From contig JASANG010000785.1 in NCBI GenBank assembly GCA_030248215.1, positions 1 through 64,000 of the forward strand: a stretch of 64,000 bases of DNA. Direction: 5' to 3'. Below are positions 52,284-63,728 of this stretch, in pieces (the stretch's first letter is position 1; the number at the start of each line of letters is the position of its first letter). The notes under the pieces were generated by a model. That model was not told the DNA's origin. It saw nothing but the letters and a program-made list of their open reading frames with translations, and ran no database searches. Source of the DNA: Enoplolaimus lenunculus (Eukaryota; Nematoda; Enoplea; Enoplida; Thoracostomopsidae). A program made the position numbers and the translations under genes.

Positions 52284-54137
52284 ATGACTCGAACAGCAAT
52301 GCGACAAATTTCACGAGGGAAATTTAGTCGAAAAACTGGTACAAAGCTATCCGCAACCAATAGCCGACATTTTATTTCAGCAGTTTCGTTGATACAAATC
52401 AATAACGATTCTGATAAAAATATTTTATACAAACTAAAATGTAGCCGACCTGATATGGTTATGGTATGCTTTTTGATTTTCTTAAGTTTAGTTCGAAACT
52501 CTAAACATACGTCTATCAGCCTAAGCAAAAAACTAGTCTACTGCTTAAGCTTAATACTCTATTGCAGTCCTGCGAAAAAATGGTTCGTCCGCTCCTGATA
52601 AATGGCTAGAATATGGGTCCAAGTCTTATAATCATAGTGTAGTACAATTTTAAAAAATTTCAGTTCACGCCTGGAAACATGGGTGTTATTTGCCCTGGGA
52701 GCAGTGATCAAATTCAACTTTTACTCAAACAGGGTATGAACGCCGGATGCCGGGACGTCATATTTCTGTACACAATGTACATTCCCGACGTGTATTTGAA
52801 ATCAAAACCGGAATCAATTTGGAACGACGCAACGCTCAAAGGTTACTCTGTGAATCGGACAACACTAAAGTAAATTTAAAAATAGTTCTTGTACACTTCA
52901 AACCACATTTATTAGGCCCTGGTTTAGGCTCAATAGGCTCAGAATTGGCTTAAACAAAAGCAGCTTACGAAAGGCGGAGAGTTAAGATTAGATAAGCCTG
53001 TTCCTAAACCTAAGCCTTCCTTAGAATTTAGTCTAAACCAGTAATTTACGTGTGCGAGAGTCCAAAAAATATTTAATGTCTGTTTCAGTAAATATATCGT
53101 GCGTAGGGTAATTTTGACCGGGTCCTAGCATCTGCTGCATCGCCATTAAATATAAAAAAGTTCGCGAGCGAGGTAAGCGATAAGGGAGACGTATATTTTG
53201 TACTAATCAAACTCATGCAAATCTTTACCTACGAACACATTGAACCGAGGCGCTTACAAAGGTTTTTTTTCGGTTATTCTCCCAGCCCGCGTTTGCCTAA
53301 AAATGGTTCTATTTTGAAAATTTTTGGCATATTTAAACTTCTCATGAGCTGTCCTGATCATTCCATGCCAAGATTTGAATTTTTGAACAATTCAATTTTT
53401 AAGGTCCCAAAGTCTTTCCCCTGTGACGCAAGAAATTTTTAGTTTAACAAATTATGCACCATTCGCTGAAACTAGCTGAGCTAAAGTGATCGGTGTTAAA
53501 TTTTTATAATTAGACGATTTGTTAATGAGTTATGGTCAAATAACTCATTTGGCGACGACCCAAATCGTTGGCTGCGCGCCCAGCAAGAAGCTCAAATAGT
53601 TGCAAAAAGTTTCAAAATCGAAAAGACCCTACAAGGGAAAAGATAGAATGAAATGTCATTTATCTTCCGCGTCAAATTGCTAAAAAATTGAAGGACAAAC
53701 GTTTTTGATCGAATATAGATTAACTTCAAAAATTCTAAAGGTTAAAAAATTTTCTTGTTTGAGATTTTATATTCCCTCGAATTTAAATCCTTGCTGTGCT
53801 CCTGTTACACGTTTTAAATTAATTTTGTCTTCTATCAGTTATTTGTTTATCCTATTAAATGTATTACTTTAGACCTCGCTTCATTGATTCGCTATCAGAA
53901 ACAGTTGAAATTTTGGACGTTGTTCTTGACGAACAGTCAACGGTCGTTTGTGAATTTCGCCCGCAACCAACTCCAAGGCCAAGTACTGATTCTTTTGGAC
54001 TTCCACAGTCTTTGATTCCCCTGGGTGTAGAAAACAGTTACTACGATTCAAAATGGATGTGGGTTACGTACCTTGCTGTCGGTGCTTGCATGGGTATGCT
54101 TGTAATGGCTCTGACCCAGGCAATTGGGAAGTTTTGA
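52284..54137 (+). CDS. Small MSP/VAP-domain protein with C-terminal membrane anchor
   Basis: Exons 52284-52463, 52664-52869 and 53873-54137, in phase, 216 residues. Residues about 20-128 look like an MSP (VAP/MOSPD) fold: VSLIQINNDSDKNILYKLKC, SRPDMVMFTPGNMGVICPGS and DQIQLLL match the pattern of strands and the proline-glycine turn of that family; PESIWNDATLKGY parallels the VAP EAVWKEA segment. The end is a hydrophobic span (WVTYLAVGACMGMLVMALTQ) followed by AIGKF, fitting a tail anchor in the ER. Known relatives bind FFAT-type motifs at membrane contacts; whether this one does is not visible. Human MOSPD1 is of similar size (213 residues) but has two C-terminal spans, here only one is seen. 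The start ATG stands one base after a CATTGTACAG acceptor, consistent with trans-splicing or a 5' untranslated intron; an upstream coding exon is possible. Confidence 0.7.
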
Positions 54138-56382
54138 AGATTTTGATGACTAGCGGCATAGGCTTCAACATTAGAGTATTTGAATCTAAAAAGTTTAAAA
54201 AAATTTTAAAATTGATAAAGCATTGTAAACCTGTTTGGCGAATGACAAAAACATTTCGGTCGGTAGCACTGCAAGTGTTGAGAGCGGTAACTGTCCATTA
54301 AGAACAGTTTCATTGCTCTTTAAGATTTTCCGTTCAAGTACTATTGTAGGTATATAAACTCAGCTCACTACTCTGTATAATAGTAAAGAATATTCTGCAA
54401 GTTCTGTATGTCAAAGGTGTTTTTTACGTTTTGAATAAAGCGTCTTTATTGATGATGAAATAACGTTTTTTTATACAAACAATAAAAAGCGTCGACTTGA
54501 TAGTGTTTGAACACTAGCGAATCTTTTTCGAGTTTCTCCGCTACAAGGTAGCTTTTCAACAGCTGCTGCTTAAAACAAGAGAAACGTTTAAAACAGTGTT
54601 TGATTTTTAACAGGATTCCTTATAGCTAATAAAATTAAAAATAAACGATTTTCAGCATTGTGGAGCATTCGCGTTATATGCTATGTATTTATATTTAAAT
54701 TACACTCAGTCTAAATTTCCCGGAAATATAGAGAAGTCCGCTCACCGCCCGAAAGTTTTGGATTTACCTTGCACACCGTTATCGAATATGCCTATATGTC
54801 CACAAATTTGCGTTGTACTTGTAAAAGATGGGGAAAACACACCTGTGCTAAACACTGGACATTATACGCTTTAACGGTATAGACGTTGCTTGTGCAGAGC
54901 GAACATGAAGTGTGAGTGAAATAACAGATACAACTGTAAATTTCTGAGTGCGCCAAACCAGGGCTAAGTTCAGAATTTTGGCTCGTTAAACTTTTAAAGC
55001 ATGTTTCAAAATGAAGTATTATGAATTGCAGACTTAATTTCGGTCATATGGCTTGCAAAAAGGAATAGTTAAATTAATAGTGCGTCTATAAAAAGCAAAG
55101 ACTGCCTTATATATGCGCAAATCAGATACATATAAAAGATGTGTTGTTGCATTGACAGTTTAATGTTGCACTATGACGTTTGGACCGAGTTGAAGAAAAT
55201 TTATTTCTGAAATTACTCAAAGTTTTGAAGGGGTTGTTCGACAGTATATTTAAATCATGATGCAATTTTATTGCTGATAGGCCTTAAAAAAGTACACGTT
55301 CAAGTTTGTGAAGAGTATAATGACACTCTTTAATTTTTACTCAACGAAACTGTTTGAGGTTAAAAACCTCATTTATATATCCCGACATTCAAATGCTAAA
55401 TAACTCTAAACAATTTCTGTATTTCAATAACAAGTATTTCGAAAGTATAAACATAGCTAGTGGGCAGCAAACTTACAATTCCTTTGGAAATGAAATGAAA
55501 CAATTAAAGGTATAACTGTCACGGTCGTATACAATGGAAGCGTTTGAGAGAATATATTCCATCTCGGAATTTTTGGAGAGACAAGAGAAAGCGATTTTAG
55601 GGGGCCTTAAAAATGTAGATCTTTGTAGATAAAAAATTTGGCACTCTTTCTTTATAGTGTCAAAAATATTAGTAAAAAGCGAAAAAAAACTGGTTTTTTT
55701 GCAAGAATTTTATTATTTCCATGTTCACCTCAATACGGCGGATCAGAAATTATCAATTTCCAAAATTGTCTTAAAATTCTTTTCGATTTTTTTTATTTCA
55801 TAAGGACCCCCTAATAATCGAAAAGATTTTTTCAAAAACATACAAATGATGGACCGTACGACGTGGCTTGACGAAACAGACATAATGGTGCCATTTTTCT
55901 TCACGATCAACTCACCTTACAAAAATACCGTCACTACAACTGTGAATTTCAGGGATCTTTTTCAATTATGTATCTAAGCCATGTTTTATTGTAGACCTTT
56001 CAGGGAGCTACCGCTCCCCGGCCCTGAACCCCCGTTTTTCTAACGAAAATTTGAGAAAATGTTATTTTCTATTCTGCCGTATAGATTTGAGCACGAAAGT
56101 ACCAAAATTTTTTTAAGTAATAACGCTTATTTTGATTTTTATTTATTTTGACCTTATAACGAAGGACAGCCAAAAATTTTGTTACACGAGGTTGTAGCAT
56201 TCTGAACTAAAATTCTGGACACACCGCTGTTAAATGGGGATTGGTAAATCTTCTGCAACCTCGCATTCGGTGTTCACATATACGCTTTTCTAGGTGTAGA
56301 AATTACAGTGAAGTTTTTGACGCGTCAAACACCACGCTTGATGGCTTTGGCAGTGTGTTTTTGTCGCGGTGTAATTGGTTAA
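54138..56382. other. Spacer between MSP and PIGQ genes
   Basis: AT-rich, no certain exon. One open frame with coding-like codons (54660-54874, behind a GATTTTCAG acceptor at 54654, containing ICPQICVVLVKDG) could be an exon of an upstream part of PIGQ or of another gene, but no family match was recognised. An open question is the missing N-terminal half of PIGQ, which would be expected here if present. Confidence 0.45.
54434..54486 (+). terminator. Polyadenylation signals for the MSP gene
   Basis: AATAAA at 54434-54439 and again at 54481-54486, about 300-350 bases after the stop codon at 54135-54137. Position and sequence fit a 3' end; which one is used cannot be told. Confidence 0.5.
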
Positions 56383-59300
56383 ATGAGCATGCAGCTGGAC
56401 TATATATTTAATACTTGTTCAGTGGCAAGTCATTGTAGAACACTGACGTGCTATTGGAAGACCTACAGGTGAGGTAAATTCAACTGCTTTATCACATTTT
56501 GCGTTCAACTGCTTTGTCATATTTTTATGTTAATGTCTTATTGTAGTATTTGGCCCAATGTGTTTGGAATGTTAAGCAACTCTAATTGCTATGTTTATTA
56601 ATTTTTTCGTATACAACAGCTTCTGTTTTTAGGGTGACATGGGTCGTTATGGATGTTCTAGTCGGCATACTGTTGACGTATTTATTTTTCGACGCAATTG
56701 CAATTGGTGAATTTCTGACCATAAATTTTGACGTACGTATACATGTTTCCGTTGTGTTTGAACTAAAGTTGACAAAGATTTTTACTCGGAATGGTTGTAT
56801 TTTACATAGGAAACAGGCAAAACGGCGTAGATATTTGCATAACGTTTAAAACTCATTAAACACATTAATTCGTTCATGTAAAACTGCTTATGAAAAGCTA
56901 ACTACTGCTTTAGGATTTTATAAAATGGTTACAAGCTTTGATCGAGTGGATTATGGGCAATCCGGCAGGCTTGAAATTGAATAGACCGTTGAATCGAACT
57001 GTTGGCAACTTCTTCCTGTACCATATTTACCTTTGGCGAAGTGAGTTCTGTTTATTTTTTATTTTTAGTTTTCGTGAAGTAAATCTTTAGTTAATCAAGT
57101 AATTGTATTCATTTTAAAGTCTTGAACGTTTAAAACCAGTCGTAGTAGAACTTCATGTATTGAACAAAGCTCGGACATGCCTACTATTTAATCAGTCTAG
57201 TTAAGCTTTCCAAACTTATAAAGCACAAACGGATAGTTTCACCAACTTGCTTTTCTATTATTCTTAATATGCAGCTTACTTACTAACTGACAAGTCAATG
57301 ATCGGCTTTTGAGGTTTATAAACAATTTATTCAATAATTCGCAGCCAGAAACCCTTCGATAATCCTAATAATCAGTGAAATAATTAAAAAAGTCCTAATT
57401 TCGACTTATCAGTTAAGCTACTATGCAAATTAGCTATTAGCTAATTATTTAATTATCGGTTTTGAAGGTTTATAAACAATTTTTTCCGATGGTTGGCATC
57501 CAAAACCCTTCATTTATCCTAATAGTCTGTGAAATAATTAAAAAAAAAATTTTAATTTAGCTTATATATTAGTTAAACTAATATGCAAATTAGCGATTAT
57601 CTAACTATTCAAGTTCGCTTTTGGGAGCTTGTATACAATATTTCTCGCATCAAAAACCCTTCAGGTCCCTAATATTTAGTGAAATAATTAAAAAAATCCT
57701 AATTTAGGCTTATTTATTAGTTAAACTAATATGCAAAATTAGCTATTAGTTAACTGTTCAGTTATCGGTTTTGGAGGTTTATAAGCAATTTATCCAGACT
57801 TCTCGTACCCAAAAACCCTTTAGTACTGAAATTGGATTGCTTGTAACCCTTAATTAGTGAAATACAGTAAAAAGTCCTAATTTAGATTTAACCAGTTTAT
57901 CAAATTGGCCTGTAGCTAATGAACATTTTAAATTTTGAAACCTTAATACGAAGTTAACACAAAAGGATAATAAGCTTTCCAACAAAAAAATTTGTAAAAT
58001 CGGTTCGGCGGTTCCTGAGATTGTTTCCGGACGGACGGACGTACATCCACCTTTCGACCCCCGAGTACAAAACATAAAACATCGCTTCGCTCAATTAGTA
58101 CACACGCGGTATTTTGATAATCGACATATTTAATTTTTCTATTTCTATTATGCGTTAGCTCGAAGCATTTTTACTGATATCAATAAAGCAAAATATTTTA
58201 GCTTATATCACATTCTTTGAGCCTGCGATCTCATACTGTTTGCAACTAATCAAATATTCTGCTATTGCTGGTATTTCGTTCCAAGTAAGTTTACTACCAA
58301 GTTTTGCGATAGTCTACAAATATCGAAAACGTACAAATTTCTGGTAGGGTGGTATAGAAGCCCTTGAAGCTAATTGATGATAAGTCATTAACCAGTTAAT
58401 ACAACTAACTGTTGCTACTACGTGCGTATATTGCTGTACTACGTAGGTTTTTGGTACTTGTTTACTTTCCTCACCACCCCACATAAATTACCCTATGTAA
58501 AAGCTTGAATTTAACACTAGTATCGGAGGGTAAGTGTAAACAAGTATATAATGGTTTAGTTTTTAATAAATTGTTAACTGTTGCCGTACTTTATAGTACA
58601 GTCTGCGTTTTATGTTTGAGATATCCGCTGTGTCTGACTTGACCTCCTTGTTGACAATTCACATCTTCTGTTTTCACATTTACGCATCTCGACTCTATCA
58701 AGTAGTTTCGTCTGGCCTTATATCTTTGTGGAGACTGTTTCGTGGCAAAAAGTATAACCCTTTGAGAAACCGTGTAGACACCGCAGGTTAGGCATTAATA
58801 ATCATTGCGGCGTCCAATCAATTCATGCTGAAACGTATATATTAGTGTTAGTTATAGTAGTCGTCAAAACGAATCTTGAAATTGAAACAAAAATCCTAGT
58901 TTATGCGCAGCAATTGAAAACAATGTGGTTTAACTTGGAAAGTCTATATAATTACGTTAAATTGTGAGTTAATTTGTCATGTTAATGATTTGCGTTTTAA
59001 TTGATATCTTATCGTGATAGAAATCTGGTTATAGTTTACGCATGGTCTATACTCCGCAGATGTTACATTCTACTTACTAAGAAAAACTATTTCTCATACA
59101 TTTTGCAGAATTTGATCCTCAAAGGTTGTTCCTGGGAACGTTGCTGTTCACGATATTGGTTTTTCTGTTGCCAACCGTAATGACGTACTATGTGGTATTC
59201 ACTGCGGTAAGCGTGGAAAGTAGACATTGCATGTAAGACAATATCTTTTATGTAGTTTTTAAAATTTCAATACGGAGGTTTATTGACTTTGGCTTAAAAC

Positions 59301-59764
59301 AATTTCGAAAAACATTCGTTAATTTAAGCTGAATTTGTTTCCCTTATACGAGTTTTTACATATATTTGGCTTGCTATAATGCCTATATTTATTGGCTCTG
59401 GTTCTCTTTGACACCTTGACGACAGCTGTTTTTTCAAATTTTCATTCACAAAGTAACCCACCCATGGCTGAAAAAACATGTTTTGCATGCACACCGGTGC
59501 GTTACTTTGTTTTCAATGTGTTAAGACAGTATGTTTCAAGTAACTAATTACATACTTTAATAAATGATAATGTGTTGTGTTCTTGTAACTACTGCTTTAA
59601 TTATGTCAGTGTGATGTATGTTTCAGTTACGAGTTGTTGTATTTATCGCTCAACTTATTATGACTTTATGTCGTAATATGATTCTGTCGCACAGTGTACC
59701 GCAAGTGGACTGTTCGGAAATATATCAGTTTGTCGTTGGTCTATTTTGGGGCCGAATATTTTGA
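56383..59764 (+). CDS. PIGQ: PIGQ/GPI1 homologue, GlcNAc-PI transferase subunit
   Basis: PIGQ belongs to the ER complex that makes the first GPI-anchor intermediate, N-acetylglucosaminyl-phosphatidylinositol. Exons 56383-56468, 56633-56732, 56914-57040, 58202-58284, 58621-58786, 59109-59206 and 59627-59764, in phase, 265 residues. Matches to human PIGQ in order: [88 protein letters not shown] then YYVVFTALRVVVF. Several hydrophobic spans are evident. Human PIGQ is about 580 residues or more; here the N-terminal soluble part is not seen and the tail ends soon after the last hydrophobic helix. The start at 56383 follows an in-frame TAA, but exon 1 could instead begin at 56395 behind a GCATGCAG acceptor and join unseen upstream exons. 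The last exon beyond LIMTLCRN has no match. Confidence 0.85.
57297..57930 (+). repeat. Tandem repeat of about 150 bases, four copies
   Basis: In a PIGQ intron. The block GAGGTTTATAAACAATTT recurs near 57312, 57464, 57628 (as GAGCTTGTATACAATATTT) and 57772, each followed by AAAACCCTT, GTGAAATAATTAAAAAA, TCCTAATTT and ACTAATATGCAAATTAGC. The copies are diverged, so the array is older than the one in the T-box gene. Confidence 0.8.
57945..58085 (+). mobile_element. Possible 3' end of a non-LTR element (RTE-like)
   Basis: AAAATCGGTTCGGCGGTTCC, then TGAGATTGTTTCCGGACGGA and CGGACGTACATCC resemble the GGTTCAGCCGTT...GAGAT...CGGACGGACGGAC tails common to RTE-class LINEs and their SINE partners in many invertebrates. 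No coding part is present, so this is at most a short 5'-truncated copy. The resemblance is from memory of that motif. Confidence 0.4.
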
Positions 59765-59965
59765 ACAAATTTTGCTTATGGAAAGCCTTCTGTTTTCTGC
59801 GGCGTGGACGCACTCCACATTGTGAGCAGTAGCGTGAACCATTCGATTTTTTTATTGGAAGAAGCGAACGGTTACAGATAAGGGATAGTGTATTCAAAGA
59901 AGATACATTGAAATATCGACAGTCAGCTTTTCGTTGTCACTGTTGTTTTCTAGAATAAACTGCTG

Positions 59966-59968
<3 letters not shown>

Positions 59969-60055
<87 letters not shown>
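59969..60055. repeat. (TA)n microsatellite, about 43 units
   Basis: Uninterrupted TA dinucleotides between CTGGTG and TCGATG. It produces YIYIYI frames on both strands that are not genes. It is prone to assembly length error. Confidence 0.98.
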
Positions 60056-60060
<5 letters not shown>

Positions 60061-60345
60061 TAGTAGCATTTTGTAATTTTGGCACGCATATTTTAATTTA
60101 TGTCACTCACACGTTATAACGCGTGCGCTTTGCTCACGCAACGTCCTACAATGTAGTTAGCTGCGCGGATTATGCAACTTTTGCGTAGACGGTGTAGCGG
60201 ACATTTTCATACCGTCGATGTTTGCCTTGAATGTCCCACTCAACTGTACAATAGGTATCGAATGTCTGCTATATAGATAGTTCGCTTAAAAAAATTTATT
60301 TTTCGCAAAATTTTAGGTTTCTTCATAATTTAGTTGTTCCTCAAA

Positions 60346-61030
60346 AATTTCAATTTCCCGCCAAAATTGGAATTTTGCCGCTAAAATTTAAATTGTCTCG
60401 CTAAAAGTTGAATGTTCCCGCCAAAATTTGAACATTCCCGCCAAAATTTAAATGTTCAGGCAAAATTTGAATATTCCCGCATAAAATTTGAATTCCCCGC
60501 CAAAATTCAAATTCTCCCGGCAAAATTTGAATTTGGCGCCAAAATTTGAATTTTCCCACCCAAATTTAAGTTCTCCCGCCAAAATTTGAATTTTCCCACC
60601 CAAATTTAAATACTGCCGCCAAAATTTGAATTTTTCTGCAAATTTGGATTTATAACCAAAATTTAAGTTCTTCCGCCAAAATTTGAATATTCCCGCATAA
60701 AATTTGAATTTCCCGCCAAAATCCAAATTCTCCCGCCAAAATTTGAATTTCCCGCCAAAATTTTAATATTAGCGCTAAAATTTGAATTTCCAGCCAAAAT
60801 TCCAATTCTCCAGCCAAAATTTGAATTTTTACGCCAAAATTTGAATTTCCCGCCAAAATTTATATTCTCCCACCAGAATTTAAATTCTCCCGCCAAAATT
60901 TGAATTTCGCGCCAAAACTTGGTTTTACCCTTAAAATTTGAATTTCTTGCTAAAATTTAAATTTCTTTCAAAAGTTGTTATTTCCCGCCTGATTTTAAGC
61001 CACCATCACAATTTCAATTTCCTGCCAAAT
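60346..61030 (-). repeat. AT-rich minisatellite, CCCGCCAAAATTTGAATT units
   Basis: Some thirty irregular units of 17-24 bases built on CCGCCAAAATTTGAATTT, with variants CCCGCATAAAATTTGAATT and CCAGCCAAAATT. On the minus strand, the units translate to GGKFKFWRENSNF-type repeats in several frames, with stops between; absence of a consistent frame or unit length argues against a protein. Confidence 0.93.
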
Positions 61031-62079
61031 TAAAAAGTCCGCACACTGTTCGCGGATTATGAATTTGTCCGCTACACCGTTGCCGAAAACTCCTAAATAT
61101 CCAATTTGTGTCGCAAGTGATGCGACGAAAATTGCTTTTAATAAACGATATGGACATGTATGCTGTCTTTTCAAAACGGTAGGGACATTGCATGTGCGGA
61201 GCGCACGCATTATAACGTGTGAATGACATTAAGTAAACGTTGTGACGTTGTCAATTAGTTTTTCAGCCACTAAATATGATTCAAGAGCGAATTTACCCTC
61301 ACTTAAAAAATTTGTTTTATAGTTGATAACTTTCTCAGCTAGTTAGGGGTTGATGTCTGTTACAATTGTGCGCCTACCAGTTACAGCTGCGCCTCAGTTA
61401 ATACAGCTTGGATTTTTCTGTTTTTTTTCACAACTCGCTCTTATTTTTCACGTCCGTAAGGAAATAACGCTAATGCCAGAAAGTCGAAGATCCATATGTA
61501 CACGGAATGAATCCCTAGATATGTAAGTGATGGGCTGTGTAAGTACTTTGAAAGAAGCCAGGGTGCATCATGAGGTGAAATGCTGCATCCGGAAGGTTAA
61601 GTAGTTAAAATAATGTCTAATTTGAACAAATGTTTGGGTTTTTAGGCTTGTTTTAAAAATATCCCGTCAAGCATTTCCTCAAGATTGTATTAATAGTTGA
61701 AACCAAACGCAACGAACCATGAAATTCTTGTAAAACTATGTCAGTGTTTGTTGAAATTGTCGGAACCTTCGGCAGAAATTCTACAGGAGCCGAAGATAGG
61801 CCTCTGGTGGTTTCTACCCTGATAGACACCGTAGTCACAAGATTACTAATTGGTCTTCCAAGTAAAGAGTTCACCGTCAGCAGCATTTATTCCGGATATT
61901 ACTTAAATGCACGTTTCAACAAAAACTGGGTTTGAAGTACTATTTGGTTTAAACAAAATTAGCAGCCAAATATTGTGATTTTCGCCCAAGTTACTTGGCT
62001 TGGCTAATCATATTTTGCGAACACCAAAACTTCCAATTTTCTCAAATCCGAGCGAAAAGTTAGCCTCCAGAATTCTTAA

Positions 62080-62450
62080 TTCCGGGTAAGACCTTAATTT
62101 TGTAAAGCTTTACTTTCCAACCTGATCAAGAAGGTTGCGCCAAAAATCCCGGTTTCCCGCATAATATCCCAATTTCCCAAAATTTTTCTTGGAAAATAGC
62201 CCAATGTTACAATCTTCTAGTTTTCCATAATCCAAGTGAAAAAGGTTGCGCGGAAAATCCCAAACTCCCGGGTAATAGCCTAATTTCTGAAAATCCCAGC
62301 AAAGAGGTTACGCCAAGGATCTCAAAATCCAGAACGAAAGGGGTTGCGCCGAAAATCCCGATTTCCATAAAAATCCCGAGCGAAAAACGTGACGCCCAAA
62401 ATTCCAATTTTCAAAAAAATCCCAATTTTCCAAAATTCCAAATTCACGCC
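62080..62450. repeat. Second AT-rich minisatellite, AAAATCCC units
   Basis: Irregular repeats of the form GGTTGCGCCGAAAATCCC and ATTTCCCAAAAATCCCAATT with period roughly 30-45. It resembles the 60346-61030 array in composition but not in unit, and may share its mode of origin. Confidence 0.75.
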
Positions 62451-63578
62451 GTGTCAAGTTTATGTCAATTTAAGTTTAGTATACTGTTACGCTTCTAAAT
62501 TGATTATTGGTCGTGTATAACTGAAGTTTACTATTGTGTGGTAGCTGTTTATTGCCGTTTTCAGATAAAGCATTAATTGTGCATAGTTATTTTGTTACAA
62601 GTTTGCCGGCTGCCATAATATGCAAACATTGCTTACAACTTGCACAGATAAGTCACCACGCAATATGTTGTTTGCGCAGTACAAAGATGCATCTATGACG
62701 ATTGCCGTGTACACTGTCTATCAAGTTGCGCTGATAGTTTAAGCGTTTGTTCAGTGCGTTTTGGTCAAGTTAGTTCAGATGTTTGTTTTAGTGCATATGT
62801 CACGTGTAGTTTCGGGGGTTTTTGCTTCTCTTCAATTATTCTGAGTTTACTCTTTTATACAGTACCTAACTTGTAAACTTTAAATCTACAAATGAAATAT
62901 AATATATAACTGATAGGTTTTATGTACGGCGTTAATTAATGAACTCGTTATGTCGAGTGTTTTTCTGCTTAGATGTGTATTTAATGTCACAGAGTTGGTG
63001 ACATCTATTTTGAATGCAACCACGAAGGGGGTATACGACTCTTGTTCACTTTCGTTCGCATTTATGCTTATGTTTATTGTTTGGAAACAGACTTGCCTAT
63101 AGCTATACTTAAGTCTTTGCCTATGCCTAAGTCTTAATGTGCATTATAGAAGAGTTCATGGGCCATTTGCACGTGGGTTTTCGGTAAACTATGACAGCAG
63201 GATGCCGCGTTGAGAATGCAGTGGCAGGCTTTTAGAATTTTTGTTCATGGTTTATTTGGCTTACGCTAAAGTATAATAATCATTGAGTACGACGTGCGTC
63301 AAATGCTTCGGCGAGTGTGGTCGCCATTTGGTGCCATACTTAAGCGCACTAGGCAGTCAAATGTTCGAGCAGTTGTTTCTTCAGCGAGTGAGTTTGGTAT
63401 TTACAATTTATATCATTTGGCGTTTTTTGAATTAGTACTATGATAAATAAGCAGTAGCTCGAAGCGAAGGATACCGTATAATTATATCCGTAAGCCTAAG
63501 CCTCAGGCTATTTTATTATTCCAGTCATCAGTGTGGAGCTTGTTGTTGAGGAAACGTAACGTAAATAAGTACTACGTT

Positions 63579-63590
63579 GCTTTTTCAGAA
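63579..63590 (+). promoter_or_regulatory. 3' splice acceptor directly before a start codon
   Basis: GCTTTTTCAG/AA is followed at once by ATG (63591). A pyrimidine-AG two bases before an initiator is what a spliced-leader acceptor looks like in nematodes; a cis-spliced 5' untranslated exon would look the same. Sequence alone cannot separate the two. Confidence 0.45.
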
Positions 63591-63728
63591 ATGCCTCTGA
63601 AAACATTCGATCTGCAGAATAGTTTACCATCATTGCCAGTGCCTTCTCTTGAAATATCAATTTCAAAATATTTGAAATCAACTAAGCCATTTTTGACCGA
63701 TGACGAATATGCTGTCACAGAGGCGAAG
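63591..63728 (+). CDS. CROT: Carnitine acyltransferase, first coding exon (CROT-like)
   Basis: Forty-six residues starting MPLKTFDLQNSLPSLPVPSL and continuing EISISKYLKSTKPFLTDDEY to a phase-0 donor (GCGAAG/GTAACT). The wording is that of the choline/carnitine acyltransferase N-terminus, and closest, from memory, to carnitine O-octanoyltransferase (QDSLPSLPVPSLEESLKKYL, then ESVKPF). CROT moves medium-chain acyl groups between CoA and carnitine, in peroxisomes in mammals; CPT2 and CRAT are the alternatives. No mitochondrial presequence precedes the motif with this start, which favours CROT over CPT2. The catalytic histidine and the rest of the gene lie beyond the window. Confidence 0.78.

Larger units (their letters stand above)
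59765..63588. other. Spacer between PIGQ and the acyltransferase gene
   Basis: 3.8 kb dominated by simple and tandem repeats (listed separately). No recognised exon. Overlapping open frames on both strands at 61653-61935 show no known motif. The stretch 62460-63480 is AT-rich with a small TTAGGC-type fragment at 63095-63165. AATAAA at 59954-59959 could end the PIGQ transcript. Confidence 0.55.

Noticed and set aside
54683-54874. Possible N-terminal PIGQ exon
   Set aside because: Codon-like composition and an upstream acceptor are present, but no match to the Gpi1 N-terminus could be made, so it is mentioned only under the spacer entry.
59894-60119. YIYIYI open frames on both strands
   Set aside because: Direct product of the (TA)n tract.
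60448-60896. Open frames with GGKFKFWRENSNF repeats on the minus strand
   Set aside because: They come from the AAAATTTGAATT minisatellite; unit lengths are not multiples of three and the frames break repeatedly.
61653-61935. Overlapping open frames on both strands
   Set aside because: Neither peptide shows a known motif; an overlap of this kind is expected by chance in a GC-richer patch.
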